Positions 18,431 through 27,532 of a DNA stretch of 64,000 bases are shown one piece after another; within the stretch, counting starts at the first letter, position 1; each line of letters begins with the position of its first letter. This stretch comes from Sulfurisoma sp963709555 (GTDB taxonomy: Bacteria; Pseudomonadota; Gammaproteobacteria; Burkholderiales; Rhodocyclaceae). The stretch is from positions 434,001 to 498,000 of the forward strand of contig CAVPWR010000008.1 of NCBI GenBank assembly GCA_963709555.1, written 5' to 3'. The translations under genes and the position numbers were made by a program. Below the pieces are notes generated by a model, which saw nothing but the letters and a program-made list of their open reading frames with translations, was not told the origin of the DNA and did not search any database.

Positions 18431-19848
18431 GGGTGGTTCTCCGGTTGGTCTCGTTGCGCCCTGTACGCGTTCACCGTGCGCACGAATTGCACGAAGCGTG
18501 CCGGCCAGTCGCAGCCGGCAGTCGCACGAAGGTGGGTGTAGGAAGCGAGCAGGTTCTTGTAGATGATGCCATCGTGCTTGCCGTCAACCCCGTAGCCGCG
18601 CTGGACGATGTAGGCGAAGGTGGTGTCGGCAGGCAGATTCTCGATGCTCGAATAGTGGAATTCGTGTGCGTGCAGCAGCGGCCGGTCGGCGCTGGGCCCG
18701 ACGTGTTGCCAGGGGTGCGCCGCGTTCGGCTGCAGCATGACGTAGCCGCGGCCGATCGGCTTTTCGTGCATGACGATGTCGCCGGCAATGGCACCGACCA
18801 TGCGGCGGCGCTGGCCCTTCCACGCTATGGAGCGGGCAAGGTACATGAGGCCGCCGCATTCGGCGTAGGTTGGCAGGCCGGTTTCCACGGCGTCGAGTAT
18901 CTCGGCGCGCAGCGTGGCATTGGCCTCGAGCTCGTCCATGAAGCTTTCGGGAAAACCGCCGCCAATGAACAGGCCATCGCAGTCAGGCAGGTGGGCATCG
19001 CGACAGGCGTCGAAGGGCACCAGTTCGGCGCCGGCGGCACGCAAAGCCTCGAGGTCATCGGCGTAATAGAAGCCGAAAGCAGCATCACGGGCGATGGCGA
19101 TGCGCACCGGCGCTTCGCCCGAGGCGCGCAGGGGCAGCGGATGGGGCAGTGCGGTCGTGGTTGCGGTCGCCGCGAGCAGGCGATCGAGGTCAACCTGTTG
19201 CGCGACCACTTGGGCGATTTCTGCCACGTGGCGTTCGGCGGCACCGGTTTCGTTGGCCGGCATCAGGCCGAGGTGGCGCTCGACCAGGGCGAGGCGCGCG
19301 TCCTCCTGCACGGCGCCGATCACCGGCACGTCGGTGTAATGCTCGATCACTGCGCGCAACTTGGATTCGTGGCGATGGCCGCCGAGGCGGTTGAGGATCA
19401 CGCCGGCGATGTTGATGTCGGGGTCGAAGGCTTGGTAGCCGAGAATTAGCGGTGCAATGCCGCGCGTCATGCCTCGGGCGTCGAGGACGAGAATGACCGG
19501 CAGGTCGAGCAGCCGCGCCAGGGCGGCATTGCTGTTGGAGCCCTTGAGATCGAGGCCATCGTAGAGGCCCTTGTTGCCTTCGACCAGGCAGACATCGGCA
19601 TCGTAGCCGTGGCGAGCGAACTGGGCGCGGATCTCGTCGTCGGGGGAGAGGAAGAAGTCGAGGTTGCAGCAGCTGTTGCCGGCGGCCAGACCCAGCCACA
19701 GCGGGTCGATGTAATCGGGACCCTTCTTGAACGGCTGCACCGAAAGTCGGCGCTGGCGCAGCGCCGCCGCGAGCCCTATGCTGAGCGTGGTTTTGCCGGA
19801 GGACTTGTGCGCGGCCGAGACGAGAAAGCGATGCATGGATCTGTCCAT
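18418..19848 (-). CDS. dsrN: DsrN, cobyrinic acid a,c-diamide synthase-like amidase
   Basis: 476 aa glutamine-dependent amidotransferase of the CobB family, believed to amidate sirohaem in dsr systems. N-terminal ATP-binding P-loop SSGKTTLSIGLAAAL and VEGNKGLYDGLD; C-terminal class I glutaminase part with the nucleophilic Cys in PTYAECGGLMYLA and a conserved His in HAHEFHYSS. Start could also be the ATG at 19836 (four residues shorter). Located between dsrP and dsrR; one copy of the 16-base motif lies within it. Confidence 0.92.
   Translation of the reverse strand: MDRSMHRFLVSAAHKSSGKTTLSIGLAAALRQRRLSVQPFKKGPDYIDPLWLGLAAGNSCCNLDFFLSPDDEIRAQFARHGYDADVCLVEGNKGLYDGLDLKGSNSNAALARLLDLPVILVLDARGMTRGIAPLILGYQAFDPDINIAGVILNRLGGHRHESKLRAVIEHYTDVPVIGAVQEDARLALVERHLGLMPANETGAAERHVAEIAQVVAQQVDLDRLLAATATTTALPHPLPLRASGEAPVRIAIARDAAFGFYYADDLEALRAAGAELVPFDACRDAHLPDCDGLFIGGGFPESFMDELEANATLRAEILDAVETGLPTYAECGGLMYLARSIAWKGQRRRMVGAIAGDIVMHEKPIGRGYVMLQPNAAHPWQHVGPSADRPLLHAHEFHYSSIENLPADTTFAYIVQRGYGVDGKHDGIIYKNLLASYTHLRATAGCDWPARFVQFVRTVNAYRAQRDQPENHPCSK
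19743..19758 (+). repeat. 16-base motif AAAGTCGGCGCTGGCG, copy 3 (in dsrN)
   Basis: Exact copy on the + strand inside the minus-strand dsrN coding region. Confidence 0.8.
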
Positions 19849-19904
19849 GTGTCGTCGGCTCGCGCGACGGGCGGCCGCATGGCGGCTCCCGTCGGCGGGT
19901 TCGA

Positions 19905-21110
19905 TTAGTCGAAGGCGTGGCCGGCGTCTTGCAGCTTGGCCAAGTCGTCCTGCGGCAGGAAGCTCAGCACCCGCACGCCGACCACCGTCAGGGTGAAGCC
20001 GATGCCGAGGCCACCGAGGCTGAGCAGGATTTCCGGCAGGCTCGGCACATAGGTGCCAATGGCGCCATCGAAGAATGTGCTGGTGACTTCCATGCCCGGG
20101 AACATCTCCAGCGGGAAGGCTTGGCCGCCGATGATGAAAACATAGAGCTGGCAGAGACCGCCGATGATGGTCAGCACGGCAGCGGCGCTGACCGCGTTGG
20201 CCTTCGGCCAGATTCCTGGATGGTAGAGCAGGAACAACGGCAAGAGTGTGCCGAGCACCACGTAGCCGCCCCAGAACAACAGCGGGTAGATGCCGCCACT
20301 GACCAGGATGAAGTGCTCGAAGGCGACTTCCTTGGCGTAGTAGATGTTGGTCAGGTGATAGACGATGACGAAATAGAGCACGGCGGCGATGAAGGTGGCG
20401 AGCAGGTTCTTCAGTCGCTGGCGCACCGCCGGGTGCAGTTCCATGTTGTTCCAGGCGTACATCGACCGCTGCACCAGCAGGAAGACAGCCAGGCCCCAGG
20501 CGAAGGACATGATGATGAACATCGGCGCGAGAATCGCCGACTGGTAGGCCTGGCGGGCGACGATGAAGCCGAAGATCGAACCGGTGCCGGTGGTCATCAC
20601 CAGACGCCAGACGAAGGCGGAGACGCCGGCTGCCTTGGAATAGTCGTGCATGCGACGGTCCATCAGGGTCCAGATGTACAGTCCGACCAGACCGAAGAAC
20701 ACGGGATAGAGAATCATGTTCCAACCGAACACCGAGGTCAGGTTGACGTGCGTCGCGGCGATGAGGACGCGGTCGGCACGTCCCAGGTCGAGCATGATGA
20801 TGGCGAGGCCGGCAGCCAGCATGATGATCGCCAGCATGGCGGACAGCGGTCCGCGCGGCTTGTAGACCTTCTTGCCGAAGACGGTGCCGATGGATGCGAC
20901 GTTGAGCACGCCCGAGGCAGCGACGATCAGGAAGATGCCGAAGACGTGGGGCAGGCCCCAGAACACCTGGTTGGTCATGCCGGTGACGACGTGGCCAGAG
21001 TGCTCCATGTAGTACGCGGCGCCGGCGCCGAGGGCGCTGACCAGGCCGCCGAGTGCCAGCAGGATGTAGAACAGGCGTTCTTCCGCAGGGGAATGTTGCT
21101 CGAGGTTCAT
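19905..21110 (-). CDS. dsrP: DsrP, NrfD-like membrane subunit of DsrMKJOP
   Basis: 401 aa integral membrane protein with about ten hydrophobic helices; exchanges electrons with the quinone pool in the DsrMKJOP complex. The frame is open much further upstream (to 21653) but that part overlaps dsrO; the ATG at 21110, five bases after the dsrO stop, gives the expected N-terminus (MNLEQHSPAEERLFY). NrfD-type features such as repeated membrane segments and TSVFGWNMILYP are visible. Confidence 0.94.
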   Translation of the reverse strand: MNLEQHSPAEERLFYILLALGGLVSALGAGAAYYMEHSGHVVTGMTNQVFWGLPHVFGIFLIVAASGVLNVASIGTVFGKKVYKPRGPLSAMLAIIMLAAGLAIIMLDLGRADRVLIAATHVNLTSVFGWNMILYPVFFGLVGLYIWTLMDRRMHDYSKAAGVSAFVWRLVMTTGTGSIFGFIVARQAYQSAILAPMFIIMSFAWGLAVFLLVQRSMYAWNNMELHPAVRQRLKNLLATFIAAVLYFVIVYHLTNIYYAKEVAFEHFILVSGGIYPLLFWGGYVVLGTLLPLFLLYHPGIWPKANAVSAAAVLTIIGGLCQLYVFIIGGQAFPLEMFPGMEVTSTFFDGAIGTYVPSLPEILLSLGGLGIGFTLTVVGVRVLSFLPQDDLAKLQDAGHAFD

Positions 21111-21115
21111 GGCCG

Positions 21116-21898
21116 TCAGATTCCTTGGTAGCGCACGCCAAGATCGAGCTTGAGATCGGCGCGGACCTGGGTGGTGGTGACTTGCGCGACACGCCGTGAA
21201 ATTTCGCTGTTCGGGTCGTTGAGGTCGCCGAAGAGCATGGCGTTGTGGCCTTCTTTGGTGCAGGTTTCGACGCAGGCCGGGATCTGGCCCTTGTCCACGC
21301 GATGGACGCAGAAGGTGCAGGATTCGACGCAACCCTGGCCGCGCGGAACTTCCGGATTCTGTTCGGTCAGCGGCTGGTGCACGAAGGAGCGCGCCTTGTA
21401 GGGGCAGGCCAGCATGCAGTAGCGACAGCCGATGCAGATGTGGCGGTCGACCAGCACGATGCCGTCGGCACGCTTCATCGAGGCGCCGGTGGGGCAGACA
21501 TCGACGCAGGGCGGATTGGCGCAGTGTTGACAGAGCATCGGCAACGAATGGCTGCGGCCGGTCTTGACTTCCTTGATGTCGATCTTGCGGATCCACTGCG
21601 CTCCCTGACGCGCATCCTTGACGGTCTCGTTGATGCCGTTCTCGGTGGCGCAAGCCTTGACGCAGTCATTGCAGCCGGAGGTACATTTGGTGGTGTCGAT
21701 CAGCATGCCCCAGCGCACGGCCTTGCTTGCAGCTTCGCCGGCGGGGCGCGGCGGGGTGTTGGCCTGGGAGACCTGGACGAGGTGGATGCCCGGAGCGATG
21801 GCGGCAAGGCCGCCAGCCGCGGCAACGGCACCGATGAAGTTGCGCCGGGAAGCGCCCTCGGGGGGCGTAACTTTCTCGGTGTGATTGCGCTCGCTCAT
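21116..21898 (-). CDS. dsrO: DsrO, periplasmic ferredoxin subunit of DsrMKJOP
   Basis: 260 aa. A twin-arginine signal is visible (SRRNFIGAVAAAGGLAA, Arg18-Arg19), so the folded protein is exported by Tat. Four cysteine groups for [4Fe-4S] clusters follow: CTSGCNDCVKAC, CQHCANPPCVDVCP, CIGCRYCMLACP, and CTFC with a later Cys. It passes electrons between DsrJ and DsrP on the periplasmic side. Its ATG overlaps the dsrJ stop (ATGA). Confidence 0.95.
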   Translation of the reverse strand: MSERNHTEKVTPPEGASRRNFIGAVAAAGGLAAIAPGIHLVQVSQANTPPRPAGEAASKAVRWGMLIDTTKCTSGCNDCVKACATENGINETVKDARQGAQWIRKIDIKEVKTGRSHSLPMLCQHCANPPCVDVCPTGASMKRADGIVLVDRHICIGCRYCMLACPYKARSFVHQPLTEQNPEVPRGQGCVESCTFCVHRVDKGQIPACVETCTKEGHNAMLFGDLNDPNSEISRRVAQVTTTQVRADLKLDLGVRYQGI

Positions 21899-22320
21899 TG
21901 CTTCGCTCCCGCAGTGCTGGCGTGATCCGCCGGGGCTGTCCCCTTGGCTTTGTAGTTGGCCTTGGGCTGGTGGCAGTCCCAGCAGTCGAGCTTCACCGCC
22001 GCATAGGTGTGACAGCTTTGGCAGAAGTTCTCATTGGAGCCGAGCACCGAACCCGTCTTCTTGCTGGCGTGGCACTCGATGCAGCCATTGAGACTGGTCT
22101 TCATGCCGCGCACGCCGTCGCGCATCGTCTTGTCGCGCGTGTGCTTTAGCATGTCCATGTGATTGCGCCGCATCTCCTCGACGGGCGCCACACACTTGCC
22201 CGGATTCTCGATGGTGATCGTGGGCTTCGGAACGCGGCTCTCGCCGGCGACAGCCCCTGTGGTGACCAGGGCTGCGACGGCGGTGAGCACGCCAACAGCA
22301 AGACGGAAGGTGCGCAGCAT
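21895..22320 (-). CDS. dsrJ: DsrJ, triheme cytochrome c of DsrMKJOP
   Basis: 141 aa. Hydrophobic N-terminal signal or anchor (about residues 5-26) then three haem-binding motifs: CIECH (80-84), CQSCH (100-104) and CWDCH (113-117). Cys43 in NPGKCVAP matches the position of the unusual cysteine axial haem ligand described for DsrJ of Allochromatium (family knowledge; alignment by eye). Acts in the periplasm. Confidence 0.95.
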   Translation of the reverse strand: MLRTFRLAVGVLTAVAALVTTGAVAGESRVPKPTITIENPGKCVAPVEEMRRNHMDMLKHTRDKTMRDGVRGMKTSLNGCIECHASKKTGSVLGSNENFCQSCHTYAAVKLDCWDCHQPKANYKAKGTAPADHASTAGAKQ

Positions 22321-22338
22321 GGCTCGCTCTATTGTTGG

Positions 22339-24315
22339 TTACTCGCCCAGACCCATCTGGATGTAGCCGGTTGGGCAGACATCGTGGCAGATGTGGCAGC
22401 CAATGCACTTGTCGTAGTCGGTGGCGACATAGCGACCCGTGGTGGCTTCGGTCTTCTTGACCCGATAGACGGCGGTTTGCGGGCAATACACGACGCAGTT
22501 GTCGCACTCGAAGCACATGCCGCAGCTCATGCAGCGCTTGGCCTCGCCAATGGCCTGCTTCTCGTCGAGGGGGTCGAGGCGCTCTTCGAAGTTGCCGAGC
22601 GCTGATTCCTTGTTGAGATGCGTGATATGGCGTTTATTGCGGGCCGTGTATTGGAAGTGGCCGAGGAACAACTCGTCGTGCGGAATGACGTAGCGGTCGG
22701 AACGGTTCTCGTAGTTGTGCACGGCGACCTTGCTGCTGTCGGTGCCACGCAGCGGCTCGTGCGTCTCCTCTATGGTCTGGCCCTTTTCGACCAGCTTGCG
22801 CATCAGGTCGAAAACATGCACGTCAATCTTCGGACGCCGGCCAGCTTCGATGCCCAAGAGGAACTGGTCGATGCCGTCGGCGGCAATGGCGCCGTGGCCG
22901 ATGGCAGTGGTCAGCAGGTGCGGACGGATGACGTCGCCGCCGGCATAGACGCCCGGCTTGCCCTGTACCGCGTAGGCCTTGTCGGTCGTGATGGTGCCCT
23001 TGCCATTGTTGAACACTTCCAGGCCGGTGAAGTCGATGGCCTGGCCGATGGCGGAAACGATCAGGTCAGCCGGCAGATCCTTTTCGCTGCCCTCGATCTT
23101 CTTGATCTCGAGGCGGCCACCAACCATCTTGGCCTCGCACTGGCAGACGCGCAGGGCCGTGGCGCGGTTGTTGGCGTCCTTCACCACGGCGACCGGCATC
23201 CAGCCGCCCATGATGTCGATGCCTTCAGCCTGGGCGTGCTCGATTTCCGGCTTGCTGGCCATCATCTTGTCGACCGGGAAGACCGAGGTCAGCACGACAT
23301 CGGCGCCCTGCCGCATGGAAATGTCAGCGACGTCCTGGGCCATCTGGCCGGCGATCGCACCTTCCCAGTCAGTCGGCTTGGAGGTCGTGATGTGGCCAAG
23401 ACGGCGGGCGACGGTTGCGACGTCGATCGAGGTATCGCCACCACCGACAACCACGACGCGTTTGCCTACATGCTTGAGGCGGCCGTCGTTGAAGGCCTTG
23501 AGGAATGAAGTTGCGGTCACGACGTTGCTGACGTTCTCGGTGCCTTCGACAGGCAGCGGACGGCCGCCCTGGGCGCCCATGCCGAGGAACACGGCATCGA
23601 AGTCCTTGTTGATCTGGTCCATCGAGATGTCGGTGCCGACGCGGCACTTCAGCTTGACTTCAACACCCAGATTGAGGATGCGCTGGATTTCGGCGTCGAG
23701 AACGTCGCGCGGCGTGCGATAACCGGGAATGCCGTAACGCATCATGCCGCCGAGGAATTCGTGGTCGTCGAAGATGGTGACCGAATGGCCCTTGAGGCTG
23801 AGTTGGTAGGCAACCGACAGGCCGGCCGGACCACCGCCGAGGACGGCGACCTTCTTGCCGGTGAGCTTCTCCGGCTTCTTGAATTGCAGGTTGTTCGTGA
23901 TCGCGTACTCGCCGAGGAAGTGCTCGACGGAGTTGATGCCGACGTGGTCCTCGACCATGTTGCGGTTGCAGCCGGTCTCGCACGGCGCGGGGCAGACGCG
24001 GCCCATGACGGCGGGCAGCGGGTTGGCCTCGGTCAGGCGACGCCAGGCATATTCCTGCCAGGGCATGATGGGCTTGCCGTCGGCACCCATCGGCGGCTTT
24101 TCGACACCACGGACGATGTTAAGGTAGCCGCGGATGTCCTCGCCTGACGGACAGGAACCCTGGCACGGCGGGGTCGACTGGACATAGGTCGGGCACTTGT
24201 GCGTCCAGCCGGCGCTGAAAATCTGATCCTGCCAACGCTTGAACTTGGTATCGCCGTCCTTGTACTTGCGGAAGGTCAACTTCTCGGTTTGGGTATCGGT
24301 CGTGGCTGACATCAT
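22339..24315 (-). CDS. dsrL: DsrL, NAD(P)H:acceptor oxidoreductase of the rDsr pathway
   Basis: 658 aa flavoprotein of the glutamate synthase small-subunit family, proposed to take electrons from DsrAB to NAD(P)+ during sulfur oxidation. N-terminal cysteine cluster (CPTYVQSTPPCQGSCP), FAD-binding VAVLGGGPAGLSVAY, NAD(P)-binding VVVVGGGDTSIDVA, and two C-terminal [4Fe-4S] motifs (CMSCGMCFECDNCVVYCP and CIGCHICHDVCP). Its position between dsrK and dsrJ matches the order in purple sulfur bacteria, and its presence supports the oxidative direction. Confidence 0.95.
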   Translation of the reverse strand: MMSATTDTQTEKLTFRKYKDGDTKFKRWQDQIFSAGWTHKCPTYVQSTPPCQGSCPSGEDIRGYLNIVRGVEKPPMGADGKPIMPWQEYAWRRLTEANPLPAVMGRVCPAPCETGCNRNMVEDHVGINSVEHFLGEYAITNNLQFKKPEKLTGKKVAVLGGGPAGLSVAYQLSLKGHSVTIFDDHEFLGGMMRYGIPGYRTPRDVLDAEIQRILNLGVEVKLKCRVGTDISMDQINKDFDAVFLGMGAQGGRPLPVEGTENVSNVVTATSFLKAFNDGRLKHVGKRVVVVGGGDTSIDVATVARRLGHITTSKPTDWEGAIAGQMAQDVADISMRQGADVVLTSVFPVDKMMASKPEIEHAQAEGIDIMGGWMPVAVVKDANNRATALRVCQCEAKMVGGRLEIKKIEGSEKDLPADLIVSAIGQAIDFTGLEVFNNGKGTITTDKAYAVQGKPGVYAGGDVIRPHLLTTAIGHGAIAADGIDQFLLGIEAGRRPKIDVHVFDLMRKLVEKGQTIEETHEPLRGTDSSKVAVHNYENRSDRYVIPHDELFLGHFQYTARNKRHITHLNKESALGNFEERLDPLDEKQAIGEAKRCMSCGMCFECDNCVVYCPQTAVYRVKKTEATTGRYVATDYDKCIGCHICHDVCPTGYIQMGLGE

Positions 24316-24354
24316 CGTCTCCGTAATAATCGTTGTATATATCCGGTACTTCTT

Positions 24355-25896
24355 TTACTGCTCGTCGCCGAGCTTGATGGCCGTGCTGACCAGCTGATGC
24401 ACGCCGCCAACCAGGCGCATGTTGAAACCGTAGTAAGGCAGGACCTTGGTGAACTGTGCCTTGCAGATGGCGCAGATCGTCGCCATGAAATTCACGCCGT
24501 CGTGATCGGCAATCTGCTTGAGTGCTTCCATCCGGGGCAACGCACCCTTGATGCGCAGGTCCATCAGTTCGTCGGTGAGGACGCCGCCGCCGCCGCCACA
24601 GCAGAAAGTCTTGTCGCGGATGGTCGAGGCTTCCATCTCCACATAGTTGTTCGCCACCGCCTTGATGATGTTGCGCGGGATGTCGAACTGGCCGCCGGCG
24701 TAATCGCCCATGCGCGACGCACGGGCCACGTTGCAGGAATCGTGGAAGGTGATTATGCGGTTGTCGTTGAGCGACTTGTCGAACTTGAGGCGGCCCTGCT
24801 GAATCAGGTCCCAGGTCACCTCGCAGATATGCGAGGGTTGCTTGTAGTTCGGATCCAGCTGCTTTTGCAGCTCGATGGCGAAGGGGTCGTTGCCGCCGGC
24901 GCCAATGCCGGTCAGCGTGTTCCAGAAGGCGTAGGCTGCCCGCCAGGCGTGGCCGCACTCGCCGACGACAATGCGCTTGACGCCGAGTTCAAGTGCCGCT
25001 TCGCGGACACGCAGCGCGATCTTGCGCAGTTGGTCGTAGTTGCCGATGAACATGCCGAAGTTGCCGGCCTCGGAAGCTTTCGAGGACAGTGTCCAGGAGA
25101 TACCGGCGGCATGGAAGACCTTGCCGTAGCCGATCAGGCTCTCGATGTGCGGTTCGGCGAAGAAGTCGGCCGAGGGGGTGACCAGCAGAACTTCGGCACC
25201 GTGCACGTCGAGCGGATACTTGACGTCGACACCGGTTGCGTCCTTGACGTCCTCTTCCAGTCCTTCCAGGGTGTTTTCCAGCGCCGGGCCGGGCAGGCCG
25301 AGGTTGTTGCCGATCTTATGGACCTTGCCGATGATCTCGTTCGAGTACTTCTGACCGTAGCCGACGTGATCGAGAATTTCACGACCGGCCATGGTGACTT
25401 CGGCGGTATCGATGCCGTAGGGGCAGAACAGAGAGCAACGCCGGCACTCCGAGCACTGCCAGTAGTAGTTGAACCAGTCGTCGAGGATTTCCTTGGTCAG
25501 ATCCTTGGCGCCGACCAAGCTGGGGAACAGCTTGCCTGGCAGGGTGAAATAGCGGCGATAGACGCTGCGCATCAGCTCCTGGCGCGCCACCGGCATGTTC
25601 TTGGGATCCGCGGTGCCGATGAAGTAGTGGCACTTGTCGGTGCAGGCGCCGCAATGGACGCAGGAGTCCATGAACACCTTGAGCCCGCGATACTTGCCGA
25701 GAAGATCGCCCATCTTGGCGATTGCCTTGTCGTGCGTTACCTGCCAGTCATCGTCGAGCTTGCCCTGAAAGCCGATGGCCTCCTGGATCTTCTCGCTGGC
25801 GACGTAGGACTTGGAACCGGCCATCGACTCCGGCTGCAGAGCCGGGATGGTCGGGAACTCGCGGTACGCAGGTGCTTTGATTTCTGGGCCGGCCAC
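24355..25896 (-). CDS. dsrK: DsrK, HdrD-like catalytic subunit of DsrMKJOP
   Basis: 513 aa cytoplasmic subunit related to heterodisulfide reductase HdrD; thought to handle the DsrC trisulfide or disulfide. Two ferredoxin motifs lie in the N-terminal third (CVHCGACTDKCH and CSECRRCSLFCP). CCG-type cysteine motifs that bind the non-cubane cluster lie near the C-terminus (FHDSCNVARAS, FCCGGGGG, CAICKAQF). Confidence 0.95.
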   Translation of the reverse strand: MAGPEIKAPAYREFPTIPALQPESMAGSKSYVASEKIQEAIGFQGKLDDDWQVTHDKAIAKMGDLLGKYRGLKVFMDSCVHCGACTDKCHYFIGTADPKNMPVARQELMRSVYRRYFTLPGKLFPSLVGAKDLTKEILDDWFNYYWQCSECRRCSLFCPYGIDTAEVTMAGREILDHVGYGQKYSNEIIGKVHKIGNNLGLPGPALENTLEGLEEDVKDATGVDVKYPLDVHGAEVLLVTPSADFFAEPHIESLIGYGKVFHAAGISWTLSSKASEAGNFGMFIGNYDQLRKIALRVREAALELGVKRIVVGECGHAWRAAYAFWNTLTGIGAGGNDPFAIELQKQLDPNYKQPSHICEVTWDLIQQGRLKFDKSLNDNRIITFHDSCNVARASRMGDYAGGQFDIPRNIIKAVANNYVEMEASTIRDKTFCCGGGGGVLTDELMDLRIKGALPRMEALKQIADHDGVNFMATICAICKAQFTKVLPYYGFNMRLVGGVHQLVSTAIKLGDEQ

Positions 25897-25923
25897 GTTC
25901 TGATCTCCTCCTGGTGGGCCTTC

Positions 25924-26655
25924 TTATTTTCCGTCTAACTCAGTCGCCCAGGCCGCGATGTGACGTGCTTCGCGCGGGTTATCCACTTGGTTTCGGGTCG
26001 GGCTGAAGAAGATGCCCGGTGCGTGCAGCAGCTTGCTGATCGGGAAAACGATCATCAGCAGCGCCACCAGCGCCAAGTGAATGTAGAGGCCGGGATGCTC
26101 GGGTAGCGGCTGGATTTCCAGGCGCATCAGGCCGAGGAAGAAAGCCTTCACGGCGACGATGTCGGTATGCATGACGAACTTCATCAGCAGGCCGGTGACG
26201 GCGATGCCGAGCAGCAGGGCCAGCATCAGGTGATCGGAGGGGGTCGAGATGTAGCGGATGCGTTCGACCAGGAAACGGCGCGCCCAGAGGCCGCCAAGAC
26301 CGGCAGCCATGGCGAAACCGGCATAGAGGCCGAAAGGCTGGATCAGCGCGACCCAGGTCCACACCGGCTCGGTGAAATAGCGCAGATGGCGGGCGAGAAC
26401 CAGGAACAGGCCCATGTGGAACATCCAGCCGAAGACCCAGATCCACAGATTGGCTTTGAACAGGCTTTCGAAGAGGGCCACTTCACGGAACATGCGGAAA
26501 ACCATGCCGCCTGTCGTCGTCGGCGCGGGCGTCGTGGGAATCAGCAGCGGCGCCGGCGTGCGCGCGAAATCGGCGATCTTGTAGATCAGACCGACGACGA
26601 GCAATGCGCTCGCTGCGTAAAAGAGTATCGCGAAAAAGTAGGTCGCGGCAGTCAT
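25924..26655 (-). CDS. dsrM: DsrM, cytochrome b-like membrane subunit of DsrMKJOP
   Basis: 243 aa, NarI-like, with about five membrane helices and conserved histidines suited to two b-haems (FHMGLFLVLARHLRYF, HTD..., HLALVALLMIVFPISKLLH). It anchors DsrK and reacts with quinone. A 190-base gap separates it from dsrC upstream. Confidence 0.94.
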   Translation of the reverse strand: MTAATYFFAILFYAASALLVVGLIYKIADFARTPAPLLIPTTPAPTTTGGMVFRMFREVALFESLFKANLWIWVFGWMFHMGLFLVLARHLRYFTEPVWTWVALIQPFGLYAGFAMAAGLGGLWARRFLVERIRYISTPSDHLMLALLLGIAVTGLLMKFVMHTDIVAVKAFFLGLMRLEIQPLPEHPGLYIHLALVALLMIVFPISKLLHAPGIFFSPTRNQVDNPREARHIAAWATELDGK

Positions 26656-26721
26656 GGTCGGCCCTGGCTTGGCAATTTACGTCGGCAAAAAACGCTCAAC
26701 TTTTCGACTTCGGCTTGCACA

Positions 26722-26745
26722 CCGGAATGCCTTGCGGCATTCCGG
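26722..26745 (-). promoter_or_regulatory. perfect hairpin between dsrC and dsrM
   Basis: A 10-bp perfect stem with a 4-base loop: CCGGAATGCC (26722-26731) and GGCATTCCGG (26736-26745). No T-run follows directly on the minus strand, so it is not a standard terminator; a shorter stem with a TTCG loop (CAGC-TTCG-GCTG) lies at about 26803-26814. Such structures could stabilise the upstream dsrC message or reduce read-through to dsrM (inference). Confidence 0.6.
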
Positions 26746-26845
26746 GGCTAGCAGCGGACCGTCACCCGAATTCGTACTCCGGCGCCAATGCGCGGAAGAG
26801 GCAGCTTCGGCTGTCGGTCCGCCTGAGACGGACAACAGGCAGCGG

Positions 26846-27181
26846 TCAGACGCAGCCGGTGGGCTTCGCCAGGCCGGCGATCTTGCAAGCCTGCTTGGCC
26901 GGGCCGTAGGGGAACAGCTCGTACAGATACTGGCTGTTGCCCTTTTCCGCGCCGAGTTTCTTGCCAATGGCCTTGGTCAGCACGCGAACTGCCGGTGCGA
27001 TCTGGAACTCGTTGTAGTAGTCGCGCAGGAAGTTGAGGACTTCCCAGTGCTGCTCGGTCAGAGTGACGTTCTCCGTCTGGGCCAGATAGACCGCGACGTC
27101 TTCATTCCACTCGGCGAGGTTGACCAGGTAACCTTCTTCGTCCACTTCGTAGGACTTGCCATTCACTTCGATCATAGCCAT
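26846..27181 (-). CDS. dsrC: DsrC, sulfur-carrier protein
   Basis: 111 aa, the standard length. The two redox cysteines of true DsrC are both present at Cys99 (KQACKIAGL) and the penultimate Cys110 (PTGCV). It carries sulfur as persulfide/trisulfide between DsrEFH, DsrAB and the DsrMKJOP complex. An AAGGAG precedes the ATG. Compare the cysteine-less paralogue at 32057-32395. Confidence 0.97.
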   Translation of the reverse strand: MAMIEVNGKSYEVDEEGYLVNLAEWNEDVAVYLAQTENVTLTEQHWEVLNFLRDYYNEFQIAPAVRVLTKAIGKKLGAEKGNSQYLYELFPYGPAKQACKIAGLAKPTGCV

Positions 27182-27225
27182 TACAGTGTCTCCTTGATTG
27201 ATTTATGTAACTTGGTGGGCGGGGA

Positions 27226-27522
27226 TTACAGCCAGGACTGGTTGGTCTTGTTGTCAGCGACGAGATCAACGAAACCGGCGTAATCGACGGTGGCGACGCC
27301 TTCGGTGACGCGGTCGGCGATGCCGCGGGCTTCGAGATCGGCCTGCAGGGCGTAGACCTTGAACTTGGCCATGGCGGCCTTGAGCTTGGGTTCAAAGGCG
27401 TTGCCCTTGGTGGCGGCATAGACGCCGTCCTCGATCAGGAGGATGGCACCACCGTCGGCAGTGGTCAGCACGGTGTCCAGAGAATTGCGGTCCAGCGGGG
27501 ACTTGTTGATGATGTGCAGCAT
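27226..27522 (-). CDS. dsrH: DsrH, TusB-like sulfurtransferase subunit
   Basis: 98 aa subunit of the DsrE2F2H2 sulfur-transfer hexamer. Family text MLHIINKSPLDRNSLDTVL and AILLIEDGVYAA is clear. The protein has no cysteine at all; the DsrH of Allochromatium has one near position 20 (recollection), here replaced by Val/Thr, so this subunit is unlikely to carry sulfur itself. Confidence 0.94.
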   Translation of the reverse strand: MLHIINKSPLDRNSLDTVLTTADGGAILLIEDGVYAATKGNAFEPKLKAAMAKFKVYALQADLEARGIADRVTEGVATVDYAGFVDLVADNKTNQSWL

Positions 27523-27532
27523 GCTATTTCCC

